DNA of 64,000 nucleotides. It comes from Madurella fahalii. Lineage: Eukaryota > Ascomycota > Sordariomycetes > Sordariales. The DNA lies in assembly GCA_029876055.1 (NCBI GenBank), contig CM056877.1, positions 1,674,001 through 1,738,000 on the forward strand, in the 5' to 3' direction. Positions 12,142-21,618 of this stretch are shown here, one piece after another (positions within the stretch are counted from its first letter, which is position 1; each line of letters begins with the position of its first letter). A program made the translations under genes and the position numbers. Below the pieces are notes generated by a model that saw nothing but the letters and a program-made list of their open reading frames with translations, was not told where the DNA came from and did no database searches.

Positions 12142-12864
12142 CTACACAGGCAACTCCGCGTTCCTCCTTTGGCCCCCTAGGCCCGTCCGATCGACCGCCA
12201 TCCCGATGTAGGGCCCGACGACGGGCATGTTGCGCGCGAAGCCGGCAATGGTGCCCAGGAAGTCGCCAAACAACACCATGATGCCGTACAGCTCCACGAG
12301 GAACCCGACCAGCGGCCACCGCAGGAGGATGAGGGCGAGCCCGCCAAAGAAGGCGGCGGTCCCCTTTGCTTTTTGCTTGCGCAGGAAGAAGAGCGCCGTC
12401 TTTTGCGGGCCAATGATGATGGTGAGACCGATTAGGAAGAGGATCTGTGAGGGTTGGAAGGAGAAGCCGAGGGTGTCAGTACTAGGCGCCGGGTTTGGTA
12501 CCGAAAAAAGGGGGAAAAGGGGGGATATATACATTGCCCATTGCTAGCATTGCGCGGTCAAAGAAGAGGACGACGCCGCCTATGAGGAAGAAGCCGCCTG
12601 CGGAGATCGTTAGGTTTTCTGGAAGTCGGTCGTCGTCGGGGCGAGCAACACAGGGCTCCACGTACCGCCGGAACAGAAGGCGACTCCGATTTCTGGCAGA
12701 GCACAATGTTAGCCTTCTATTCTTTGGGCGATCTTCCTCTCCAATGCGCCCCTGCGCGCTGATAATGGGTTGAACCGCAGTGCGCAGACAGGCCTTCTGC
12801 AAAACTGCTGGCGACGCCTTGGCATTTCCTCCAACAACATACTTTGAGAGTCTGATAACCACAT
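12142..12864 (-). CDS. GOT1: Golgi vesicle-transport membrane protein Got1
   Basis: Got1 is a small four-span membrane protein of ER-Golgi vesicles that assists COPII/Golgi fusion traffic. Four exons give 138 residues, the usual length: 12864-12843, 12692-12666, 12597-12533 and 12444-12142. Donors are GTATGT, GTACGT and GTATAT. The protein begins MWLSDSQKIGVAFCSGGG, then GFFLIGGVVLFFDRAMLAMGN, the hallmark of the family, followed by hydrophobic spans around ILFLIGLTIIIG, AFFGGLALILLRW and FLVELYGIMVLFGDF. It ends after VVGPYIGMAVDR and a short polar tail. Two tiny exons (22 and 27 bases) encode the N-terminus. Converges with profilin. Confidence 0.95.
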
Positions 12865-13805
12865 TGTGGGCATCTTTGTATAGACGTTGGAGATAGAACT
12901 GATGGCACGATGGGTTATAACGGCCGTTTCGGGCGCAAAGTCGTGGCGGGAGGCTGTAAGCACCAGAGATTGAGATCTGTTATCAAGAAGTTCGCAGTAA
13001 GCAGTTGGTTCTATTATTTTTTTTTTTTTCCAAAGTTCAAATGCGCCTCGAGCTGGGATGGGACACGAAACAAGCCGCCAAGGGAGACATGGTTGCAGTA
13101 AGCTACCAGGGGCGTGCTGCGGCAGGCCAGGGGTCCACTATCAGTTGCTTGGATCTGATTGGGTTCCACCATTCGGAGTACAGGGCCACCCTAGTTTCTT
13201 AGTCTTTTTGATTTTTTGCACTGCAGAATTCGAGTCTTTCCCAACTCCCATCGCCGGGAAAGCATGCGGGCTTCAGCTGTTGACGAGACACTCTCTCATA
13301 GCAGTTATTGGAAAGTAGAACTCAGATTCCAACACACCGGATAGATGATACCTCTGAGCTCTAATAGTCAATTATTTCTCAAGCTCAAGGTGAGGAAGGT
13401 AGATATGCGTCTCTTTCTCAACCCTCCACCCCAACTTGCCGCGACGGCTCTAGCACAACGCTAGAGCAACTGAGTTTGGTTCTCTTCGTCCTTGCTCAGT
13501 GGTCTGTCGTACATGGCATATAGTAACTTGATCACGATTAAGCCGGAGCGTCGACTGTCATCTTGTTGCCGAAAGGTAGCGAGTGCGTAGTTGGGGCTTG
13601 ACTTTGTTGGTCGTACACACATATACGCGTATGCGCCAACCTGTGACGTTAATATCAGGATACGCTCTCGCCGCACCCGCGTGCCTATCCGCCCGGCTAG
13701 CCCGTCTAAGCGCCATGCTTCCCCGGTTCAGCCCCAGCGACGCAGTGCCGCGAGTGACGCCCATATAAAAGAGAACAACGGAACATCGAAGGCGGCAAGG
13801 CGTGA
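12865..13805. other. GOT1 upstream region and gap, no gene recognised
   Basis: These 941 bases hold the GOT1 promoter side and the 3' side of the small membrane protein gene. A T-tract occurs at about 13016-13030. No coding exon with splice support was recognised. Confidence 0.55.
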
Positions 13806-14278
13806 CTATTTTTGTTGACTGGTTAGGCGTGCAAAGAAAGTCCAAACTGGCAACTCGGGCCATCCGAAAATCGACGACATGCCCACGAGGACCGCGCCAA
13901 TTCCGACCGGAACGCCGATGAGCGTAACACAAAAAGTGAGATACGTGAGAATGGATTTGTCCTGTCCGCCCACCAAAACGACGTGGACCTTCCTAAGGAA
14001 ACGGCGCCACGCTGGCGTCCTGTCAACCAGAGTCTGTTTTAGCGGCCGCTCGTAGTTGAGGGAGGCGGCGTAGCTTACTGCCGAGTCCTGGTGCAATCCT
14101 CAGGGTCGGTGTTGCCGTCGATCTGGTCTGGTCGGCGAGCTCGTTCGAAGAGATGCAGCGGAATCGCTTGGGAGGTGGGCGTATCGAAGGGGTTCCCGGC
14201 TGACAACACAGACTGTGGCGTGCTTGGGCGGCGTTGCGAAGACCGGTTGGGAGAGCCCGTACCTCCTTGGTTGGCCAT
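13806..14278 (-). CDS. Small predicted membrane protein, unknown
   Basis: A two-exon reconstruction of 137 residues: 14278-14079 and 14019-13806, joined by a 59-base intron at 14078-14020 (GTAAGC...TTGACAG). The N-terminal 60 residues (MANQGGTGSPNRSSQ...) are polar, Ser/Pro/Arg-rich and probably disordered. After the splice comes a basic segment TPAWRRFLRKVHVVLVGGQDK, then a hydrophobic stretch of about 26 residues (ILTYLTFCVTLIGVPVGIGAVLVGM) likely to cross a membrane, a Trp-rich turn and a short tail. The second exon's frame is supported by that segment and by agreement with the only splice pair that fits. No family was recognised. It could be a mitochondrial or ER membrane protein; the sequence does not decide. 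Confidence 0.55.
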
Positions 14279-14579
14279 CGTGACTGGGAGTGGGAGGGGC
14301 GCAAGGTTTCGATCACGCGATGATCCTGCTTGACGGTGCCTGACAAAAAGAGCTCGATGGCATACAAACATCTTGATTGTAGAGCACTCCGACCACGCTT
14401 TCCTTAGGGGACGTTTCTTTTAGGCCGACGCTTCTTGGACGGCACTTGCCACAACCATGATTGCAGAGCAGACCAGGCCAAGAGCGACTGCGCCCAACCC
14501 TTCCAGTCACCCAGATTGAAGCAGGCACGGGAGAGTTGCGCGCGGTCCCAAGTGCCTTCGTCAACTAGCATCGGCAGGC

Positions 14580-15188
14580 TTACTTAAGGACCGTGTGCGC
14601 GCCTCTCGCCTCAAGGAACTGCTCCCCCACGCCCTGCGGGAGGCTCCGAATCATGGCAAACACCTCACGATTGTGGTACCTCATTCTTGTCTTCGGATCT
14701 AGGTAGGGTGCTGGTAGTCCCGTCACGTCGCAATAGTGCTTCATCGGGGCCAGGCTCGGAGCGCTCTCAATGTTGGTGTAGGTGGCGCTCGGTGCCGACG
14801 ATGTTGCGCCGTTTGCAGGCTTGGACGATGCCGACAGTGTCTTTTCGAGAACGAGCTTGGACAAGCTGCGCGACGCTTGGGCTAGGTTCGGCTGCAGGCT
14901 GGTGGTACCGCTGGCCGAGGGAATAGCTGGAGTCGAGGTGCCGCTTGTGGAGAGGCCGTCATTGTCGTGCAATGCAGGGGTTGCCGCGCCGCTGTCATCT
15001 TGCGGGGTGGCAATGACGGAGGCTTCCTTGCGCGAGGCATCGCCGAGGATCGTCTTGATGTTTTTGTTGCGGCGCTGGTTGGGGCGCCAATGCGGATTGC
15101 GGAAGCTCTTGTGGATCGAATGGATGTCGAGCTGTTCGATGAGTGCTTGGTGCGCCGCCTGCGCAGCCTGAGCCTCTGGGTTCGACAT
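14580..15188 (-). CDS. IES6: INO80 complex subunit Ies6
   Basis: A single-exon protein of 202 residues with a YL1 C-terminal domain at about 153-183 (CDVTGLPAPYLDPKTRMRYH, then NREVF). In the INO80 remodeller Ies6 pairs with Arp5 to form a module that couples ATP hydrolysis to nucleosome sliding and H2A.Z handling in the nucleus. The N-terminal part carries the RNPHWRPNQRRNKNIKTIL segment seen in Ies6 proteins, followed by a Ser/Thr/Ala-rich linker (residues about 60-140) longer than in yeast (166 residues in total there). The Arp5 gene begins 1.2 kb away on the opposite strand. The YL1 domain also occurs in Swc2/Vps72, but those are much larger and acidic, so Ies6 is preferred. Confidence 0.9.
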   Translation of the reverse strand: MSNPEAQAAQAAHQALIEQLDIHSIHKSFRNPHWRPNQRRNKNIKTILGDASRKEASVIATPQDDSGAATPALHDNDGLSTSGTSTPAIPSASGTTSLQPNLAQASRSLSKLVLEKTLSASSKPANGATSSAPSATYTNIESAPSLAPMKHYCDVTGLPAPYLDPKTRMRYHNREVFAMIRSLPQGVGEQFLEARGAHTVLK

Positions 15189-15467
15189 TGTGGTATCGCT
15201 GTTGGAATTTCTGAGTTTTAAGTTGTTTGATGGTTTCGTAAGGCTGACGGTGCCCTGGGAGTGCTTTGAGCAGTGAGCTTGGGGAGGACCAGGTCCTGCC
15301 GCGCTTCACCGCTTCTAAGTACTCGCACTGTATTATTGATGGCATCCCTCAGAAAACACGGGGGTGGGGTTCTGCAACAACTACCCACTCATATCTGGCA
15401 CGGCAGCAGCAGGACTGAGCTGAGAGGCAAGGGAATCATCTGTACAGAACTTCGGGCCACCGACGCG

Positions 15468-15914
15468 ATGGTATGACAGTATTTTGAATACTTCGACAAT
15501 GTATTCACTGATTTTCAAATAGGAGAGTCCGCACGAACATCAGCAGAACTTGCTTCTATCGCGCATCATCACCAATGTAGTATGTTGATGCCGGGTCAAT
15601 AACAACCCAACCCACCATACTCATTGCTTTCGTCACAGGAAAAATTGAACGAGGCCGTCATGGTTATGAATAAGACTCTGCAGGTAAACTTTCCATGTTA
15701 TTTCCAATCTTTAGGTACTCTTACTGATATAGTCTTAGGAAATCAACATTCAGAACATGAACATTGAGCTGGTGGCCCAGATGTTCAAGAATTACCAATC
15801 AAACGTGCTATTTCACTTGGAAGGTGAGTTCTAGGGTTCTTTGGGTAATATTCAACATGTTTTCTAACCTCGAATGATAAAACAGCGACGGACAATTTGA
15901 AGGATCCAGCATGA
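15468..15914 (+). CDS. DAD4: DASH complex subunit Dad4
   Basis: Dad4 is one of ten subunits of the DASH/Dam1 ring that couples kinetochores to spindle microtubules. Five exons give exactly 72 residues, the yeast length: 15468-15470, 15523-15579, 15639-15683, 15739-15823 and 15886-15914. The protein begins MESPHEHQQNLLLSRIITNV and continues EKLNEAVMVMNKTLQ, EINIQNMNIELVAQMFKNYQ and ends TDNLKDPA. It is a short alpha-helical coiled-coil protein with no further domain. The first coding exon holds only the ATG, followed at once by a GTATGA donor. Donor choice at the end of exon 2 (GTATGT rather than GTAGTA) keeps the conserved Val. It sits between IES6 and ARP5. Confidence 0.93.
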
Positions 15915-15952
15915 GAGAGCCGGACTTGAGCATTTTCTAGCCCGGCTGCTCT

Positions 15953-16211
15953 TTAAGCGCCGTGAGAGGAAACTTCAATGGCGATAGAGACTTCTTTTGA
16001 CAAGAGATCGTAGAGACTTCTATTTTCAGACTGGGAGACCAAGCCTGCGGTTTGTACAGTTATATGTGAACAGTGTAAAGGCTATTAGTAGTCCCTGGGC
16101 TACACTGTGTTGAGTACCTTTCGCACCGTAATCAACACGGTCGCGCAAGATCCCTGAGTTGGGATTGCTAGGCACCTCGATAGTGAGCTCGACGCGGAAG
16201 CGGTTTGACAT
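15953..16211 (-). CDS. Candidate 61-residue two-exon gene, unknown
   Basis: Reconstructed by hand: exon 1 at 16211-16118 and exon 2 at 16044-15953, joined by a 73-base intron at 16117-16045 with donor GTACTC, branch-like CTACTAAT and acceptor CCGCAG. The splice keeps one frame and ends in TAA. The product is about 61 residues, starting MSNRFRVELTIEVPSNPNSG and ending VSIAIEVSSHGA, with a helix-like LYDLLSKEV near the end. Its two beta-like, near-repeated segments (VELTIEVPS and VSIAIEVSS) are unusual. No family was recognised. The gene diverges from ARP5 (155 bases between start codons) and converges on DAD4 (38 bases between stops). It could be chance, but the branch site, frame and neat stop argue for a real small gene. 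Confidence 0.5.
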
Positions 16212-16366
16212 TTTGCAGCGCCAAACACGTAATAAAAGCACCCTCTCCTCTTATCTTCGTCAAGAGCGCGCACCGCAGTCAGAATGCAACACCAAGTGCT
16301 CCAGGATTAGGATACATCCTCTCTAATAATCTCGCATCAGCCGCTTCCGACCCAGCATTTAGAGCC

Positions 16367-18886
16367 ATGGCGCCGTCCGCCATGGACGAGATCATCAGTC
16401 AAAGGGAGGCCTGGAAGAGCCTCCCTCCACCAACTTTGTATCCGGTCAAGGAAGCCAGATTCGAGAAATTCCTGCCGCCCCAATTAGATGGACGTGAACG
16501 GGCATTGGCTCAGCCTCCGGGCCAGGCGGCGATAGTCATTGACAATGGTAGGCAGCCCCCCCCCCCCCCTCTCTCCCCGGCGCGCCCCTCGCGGGCACAA
16601 TTCCAGGTCTTGAGATTGCTAACGCGCTCAATTGCGCTCTCCAGGCTCGTCTTCAGTTCGGGCAGGTTGGTCCTTCGAGTCCAAGCCGCGACTAGCAATA
16701 CCCCCAATCATGTCTAAGTACCGTGACCGGAAACTCAACAGGACCTTCTCCTTTGCCGGCCTGGACTGCTACGCCGATACCACTGCGCGGGGACACATCC
16801 GCAATGCCTTCGAAGCTGGCACCGGAATTGTGAGCAATTGGGATGTCATGGAGCACGTCTTGGACCACGTCTTTCTAAAACTCGGCATGAACGGCGTCTC
16901 GGGCGGCATCGACATGCCTATCGTATTGACTGAGGCTGTTGCCAACCTCCCATACTCGAGGAAATGTGAGACATTCTCCCGTGTCTCTTCAGTTGGCCGC
17001 TTTCTGACCAGTTTCGAAGCAATGACAGAGATCATCTTTGAGTGCTACGGCGCACCAAGCCTCGTCTACGGCATCGATTCGCTATTCTCATACCGCCACA
17101 ATAGAGGCCGGACTGGTCTCGTTGTGTCATCCTCTTATAGTGCGACACATTTAATCCCGGTGTACAACTCCAAAGCCATGCTTGCTCAGGCGATCAGATT
17201 GAACTGGGGTGGTTGGCACGCAGCCGAATACCTCCTGAAGCTCATCAAGCTCAAGTATCACAGCGGATTTCCCGGCAAGCTCAACTCTTCACAGGCCGAG
17301 CAGATGGTTCGGGATTTCTGCTATGTCTCCTTGGATTACGATCAGGAACTTGCCAAGTTCATGGACTGGACAGGGCTCGAGGACAGGGAGCGCATCGTTC
17401 AGTATCCCTATACCGAGGAAGTGGTCGTGCAGAAGACAGAGGAGGAACTGGCCCGAATTGCCGAGAGGAAGAAGGAGAGCGGCAGGAGGCTTCAAGAGCA
17501 AGCTGCCAAGATGCGCCTAGAAAGGTTAATGAAGAAGGAGCAGGAGCTCGAGTACTACAAGGACGTGCAGCGCCGGATTGCCGACCAAAACAAGAAGGAG
17601 ACGAAGCGCCTGCTAGACGACGCCGAGCTTAAAGACGAAGCGGCGCTAGAGCGAGTTATCCGGGAGCTTGAAAAATCCATTAAGCGGGCGCGGACGAAGG
17701 ATTTAGGTGGCGAACAGGAGGAAGAGCAGGAAGCCCCCGACTTTAGCCTTCTTGACGTGCCCGACGACCAACTTGACGAGGCTGGTTTGAAGCAGAAGCG
17801 CCAACAACGCTTGCTCAAATCCAACCACGACGCCCGGGCGCGCGCAAAGGCCGAGAAGGAAGCCGAAAAGGCTCGAATAGCTGAGGAGGCACGTCTTGAT
17901 GAAGAAAGGCGGACGAACGATCTTGAGGGCTGGCTCGAGGACAAGCGCCAGGCGCGTTTAGCTAAACTAGCCCAGATCAAAGAGCGCGACCGGCTCAAAG
18001 CAGACCTCGGCAACCGCAAGTCCCTGGCCAGCCAGATCCGCATGAAGAACATTGCGAATCTCGCCTCGGACACACCCATGGGCGCGTCGGGTAGCCGCAA
18101 GCGCCGGCGCGGAGGCGATGACGACGACTTTGGCGCCGACGACGCCGACTGGGGCGTGTACCGCAGCGTCGCCATCGGCGCCAACAAGGGCGACAGTGAC
18201 GACGACGAGGAAGGCGAGGAGGACCTCGAGGCCGCCGTCCGCGCGCTCGAGGCCGACCTGCTCGCCTATGACAAGGAATTTACGTACGAACACACGCTCG
18301 ACGCGCAAAAGGACTGGTCCAAGTCGCTCCTGCACGCGTTCCGCTACGGTCCCCGGCCGTTCGACCCCTCCTCACCAGCGGAGACACACCGGCTGCACCT
18401 CAACGTCGAGCGCATCCGCGTGCCCGAGGTGCTCTTCCAGCCGGGCGCCATCGCGGGCATCGACCAGGCCGGCATCGTGGAGATTGCGGGGGATATCTTG
18501 ACGCAACGGCTGCCCGGCATTGTCGGGATAGACGGGAGGGACGAGTTCTTGAAGGACGTCTTCCTCACGGGCGGCAACACCTTATTCCAGAACTTTGACG
18601 AGCGGTTGCGGAATGGTTTGGCGGCGCTGCTGCCTGCAGGCGCACCGCTCGTGATCAGGCGCGCCGGCGACGCCGTTCTGGACGCGTGGAAGGGCGCGGC
18701 AGGCTGGGCATGTACCCCCGAGGCGAAGAGGGCGATGGTGAGCAAGGAGGAATACCAGGAGAAGGGCGGCGAATACCTCAAGGTTGGTCTGCATCTTTGG
18801 TTTTTCCCGTGCCTATTCCACTTGTGCGTCTCACGCTGACATGCCTTGTTTGTTAGGAACATGACCTTGGGAACGCTTTTGGTTGA
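16367..18886 (+). CDS. ARP5: Actin-related protein 5 (INO80 subunit)
   Basis: Arp5 partners Ies6 in the INO80 remodeller. Four exons: 16367-16547, 16645-16965, 17020-18782 and 18857-18886, giving about 764 residues (yeast 755). The actin fold starts with DNGSSSVRAGW across intron 1, then PYSRKSMTEIIFECYGAPS, GIDSLFSY and LVVSSSYSATHLIPVY. The large Arp5 insertion is a charged coiled coil at about 270-420. The C-terminal actin part includes LFQPGAIAGIDQAGIVEI and FLTGGNTLFQNFDERL, and the protein ends KEHDLGNAFG. The 54-base segment at 16966-17019 has no stop and is a multiple of three, but it interrupts the conserved SRKSMTE and carries GTGAGA, CTGAC and AAG signals, so I call it an intron. 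Start at 16367; an ATG 15 bases later is possible. Intron 1 (16548-16644) contains a long C-tract. Confidence 0.93.
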
Positions 18887-19826
18887 TGCACCTGATGCTG
18901 GCGACGGCGTGGCGTTTTCAAGGGTTTGTTTCATTTTCGCCATCGCCCGCCAGATGAACTCTGTCAATCCACAACCCATGTACCGTTAGACCTTGACAAT
19001 TGGAGTTCTGGATGACGAGCCGGTTGGAGAGGGTAAGAGGCGGGGAGCAAAAGGGAGGTCCAGGTCAAGTTTGCAGCGTTAGCCCAAAATAAACCAGATA
19101 AATGTTTCGTTGCCGCACGTCATGAGCAGGTTCTGCTTTCCCCCAGCCCTATCTTGGCCTCAGCCAACCTTTTATGCCGTGCTCATCAAACCGCAAACGA
19201 CATACAACGGGGGATCAGTGGCATGGTGCGGGCAAGAACTCAATCGTGGCAAAGCTACCTATCCGGCTGTCTGTTAAAGATGCCTAGTTAGGTCTGCACG
19301 AAGGCTATTCGATACTCCCGCAGCGTTGGGTTCCCTCGCTACCATCCTCTGTCTGACCATGCATCGCCGCATGCATTCCCTCGAGGAAAACTAACCGATC
19401 AGCTGTTCTCCCCCAGCAACGACAGCAAGACAAAGCCCTAGAATACAACCAAAGAGAACAAACGAACGAAACACAGAAACACATAGCAATAGTCCGCTGC
19501 TATTGCGTGCGCCACCCGCCGTCAATATGTCGTAACGCCGAACGGGAACAGGAAAAGAAAACGAGTTGACCCTCCTCAATGAAACGCAATCTCTTTCCAA
19601 GGCCACTGAAAGAGAAGGCTAGAAAATAAGAGAAAAAAAATTGTATGTGATGCGGGAACCCAGGAAGACCAACCCTCTACTTCTTTCCGTCTTGTCCACC
19701 AACGACTCAGGGCAAAGGCCAGGCCTGAGACTGGAGCCAGATTCGAATCCAGTGCCAGATAAAGACCCCCAGGCAGAGGCACGTCAGAGCTAGAGATAGG
19801 ACCAGAACCACGCGCAGAGTAGTTTC
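18887..19826. other. Convergent 3' flanks of ARP5 and the bZIP gene
   Basis: No gene was recognised in these 940 bases, which lie between the 3' ends of two convergent genes. Open frames of up to about 70 codons are present but show no motif. A GATTCGAATCC-like string at 19740-19750 recalls a tRNA T-loop, but no cloverleaf could be folded around it. Confidence 0.55.
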
Positions 19827-21618
19827 CTACATCGAGGCTGCGGGTAAGGCGTCCTGGGTGCCGTCCTCCTGCAGCTGCCGCGTGATTTCCTCAGCTGTCC
19901 TAACGTCGTCGTCTGTACGTCCGGCAGCATACGGGTCGCGCCCAGCGAGGTGCTCGCTCCGACTAAGGCCAGCAACTGCTTGGGCTGCTACCTCGAGAGG
20001 GTTAGCGCCGGGGCCCTGTCCGGCCGTCTGGGCCGAGTCGGGTCCGCCACGTGTAGGCGGTGGCTGAGAGTTGGGGTGTGAGAGGTTGATGTTGGCGGGC
20101 GGTTGCGGGTATTCGCCCTGGGTGTCCAGTAACCGTGACTGAAGGTGGATGACGTATTCTCTTAGCGAATAGTTTTCGGCCTGGAGTTCCTTGTAGCTGA
20201 CTTCCATTGCTGTAAAGTCGCGGACTTGTTGTTCTAGTTTCTTTATGTACCCCTCTTTACGTTGGCGGAATGCCCTCTGTAGCACCAAATGGCTCAGTCA
20301 GCATCTTTACGTAAGGCAAGTAATCTCAAACGAGTAACGCTGACTTCCGGGTTGGTGTGCTCAGAGAAAAACTGACTAGCCGAAAACGAAGCAAAAGGGT
20401 TGTTACTCACCTGAGCGGCTCTGTTCTGAGCGGCGCGCTTGGATTGCGAGAGCTCGCGCTTGGCTTTCCTGCCGTCTGCTGCACCCTCTCCCTGGTCTAC
20501 CATCCCCACGGGGGAGATCACCGACGTAGGAGGGCCAGACATGGCAACTGCCTGGTCAGATGGGGGCGCTACTCCGGGGGGGATCATAGTAGGGACTGGC
20601 GCGTAACCTGCGGTTGTTGCGGCAGGTTCGTGGCCGGATCGCAGCTCTGGATGGATAAGAGATTCGCTTTGGGGGAGTGGTGTTTGACTATATCCATGTG
20701 GCAGCGTAGGAACGGGGGCGGCTGAAGCAGGTGAAGCGCGGTTGACTCCCACGGCCTCGGGAACGGCCTGCGAGTGGTTTGGGAAGCTGGGGTTAGGATA
20801 GGCAGCTTGGTCGCCTTGAGCAACAACTGGTGGAGGTGCTACGGGATGTTCGCGAGCATTGGGCTCTAAACCCAAAAGGCCAGGTTAGTATACCATTTAC
20901 GGATGAAATGAGAGGAAACACAGCGCGAGGCCCAAGGTGCAGACCGGCACACAGTGCTCGAGTAATAACGATAACAATAAAACGGGCCAATCTTGCACTT
21001 AAAACCCGAAGCGGGTGTGTAATGCTGGATGAACAGGATCCGACTGCAACTCGACGCCCGAACACAGGGGTGGCATCGGCGCTGGAAACCGTAAGAGCAA
21101 ATAAAGAATGGGGCGGCGGGAGACGTACAGCGGGACGGCTCGGCGAGGTTGGGTAAGACAGATTATAAATCCAACTTTACTCAACAGGCCGAACAGGGTG
21201 CAACAAGAACAGCAGACGCAGCAGCAAAGAACATCTGGCAGAGAACGGACTGTTCACTGCTTGGGCCAACCGCCGTTCCGTTCAATACTCGGTACCGAAT
21301 GTGACATTAGGTGGCAGGAGAGCAGAGGGAGATGGGTGTCGGGCAACGGCGCTGGCGGCGTCTTGTAGAACGAACGACTTACAAGACGGGGCACAAAGCG
21401 TGGTGCGCGAATGGCTAATCGGAACAGTGCCCACCCATCTGGGAGAATTAGGTAAGAAAGACGCCGGGGGGAGGGGAGGGGAAACGGCGACAAGGATTGG
21501 GATGCAACCCGTGTTCTTGTACCCTCAATGCAGCGCAGCAGCAGGCACTTACATGCGCCACGGTGCCGTGTGCGTAAAGCCAAGCGGGGCCGTTCTGGGT
21601 GACGATGAGGTGATCCAT
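19827..21618 (-). CDS. kapC: KapC-like bZIP transcription factor
   Basis: Nuclear bZIP regulator with an AP-1-like basic region: KRELSQSKRAAQNRAAQ before, and RAFRQRKEGYIKKLEQQV after, a 134-base intron at 20410-20277. Leucine zipper heptads follow (LEQQV, YKELQAENYSLREYVI HLQSRL). This basic region matches fungal KapC/Yap-type proteins. The N-terminal half is Pro/Ala-rich. The frame beginning at about 20875 has no convincing own start; just upstream lies TACTAAC plus a pyrimidine tract and AG, a strong acceptor. I propose a first coding exon at 21618-21553 (22 residues, MDHLIVTQNGPAWLYAHG...) with a GTAAGT donor, giving a 689-base intron and 322 residues. That exon is inference. The C-terminus is Gln/Glu-rich with no cysteine-rich redox domain, which argues against Yap1 itself. 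Confidence 0.8.

Noticed and set aside
19735..19760. tRNA T-loop-like string GATTCGAATCC
   Set aside because: No acceptor, D or anticodon stems could be paired at tRNA spacing on either strand.
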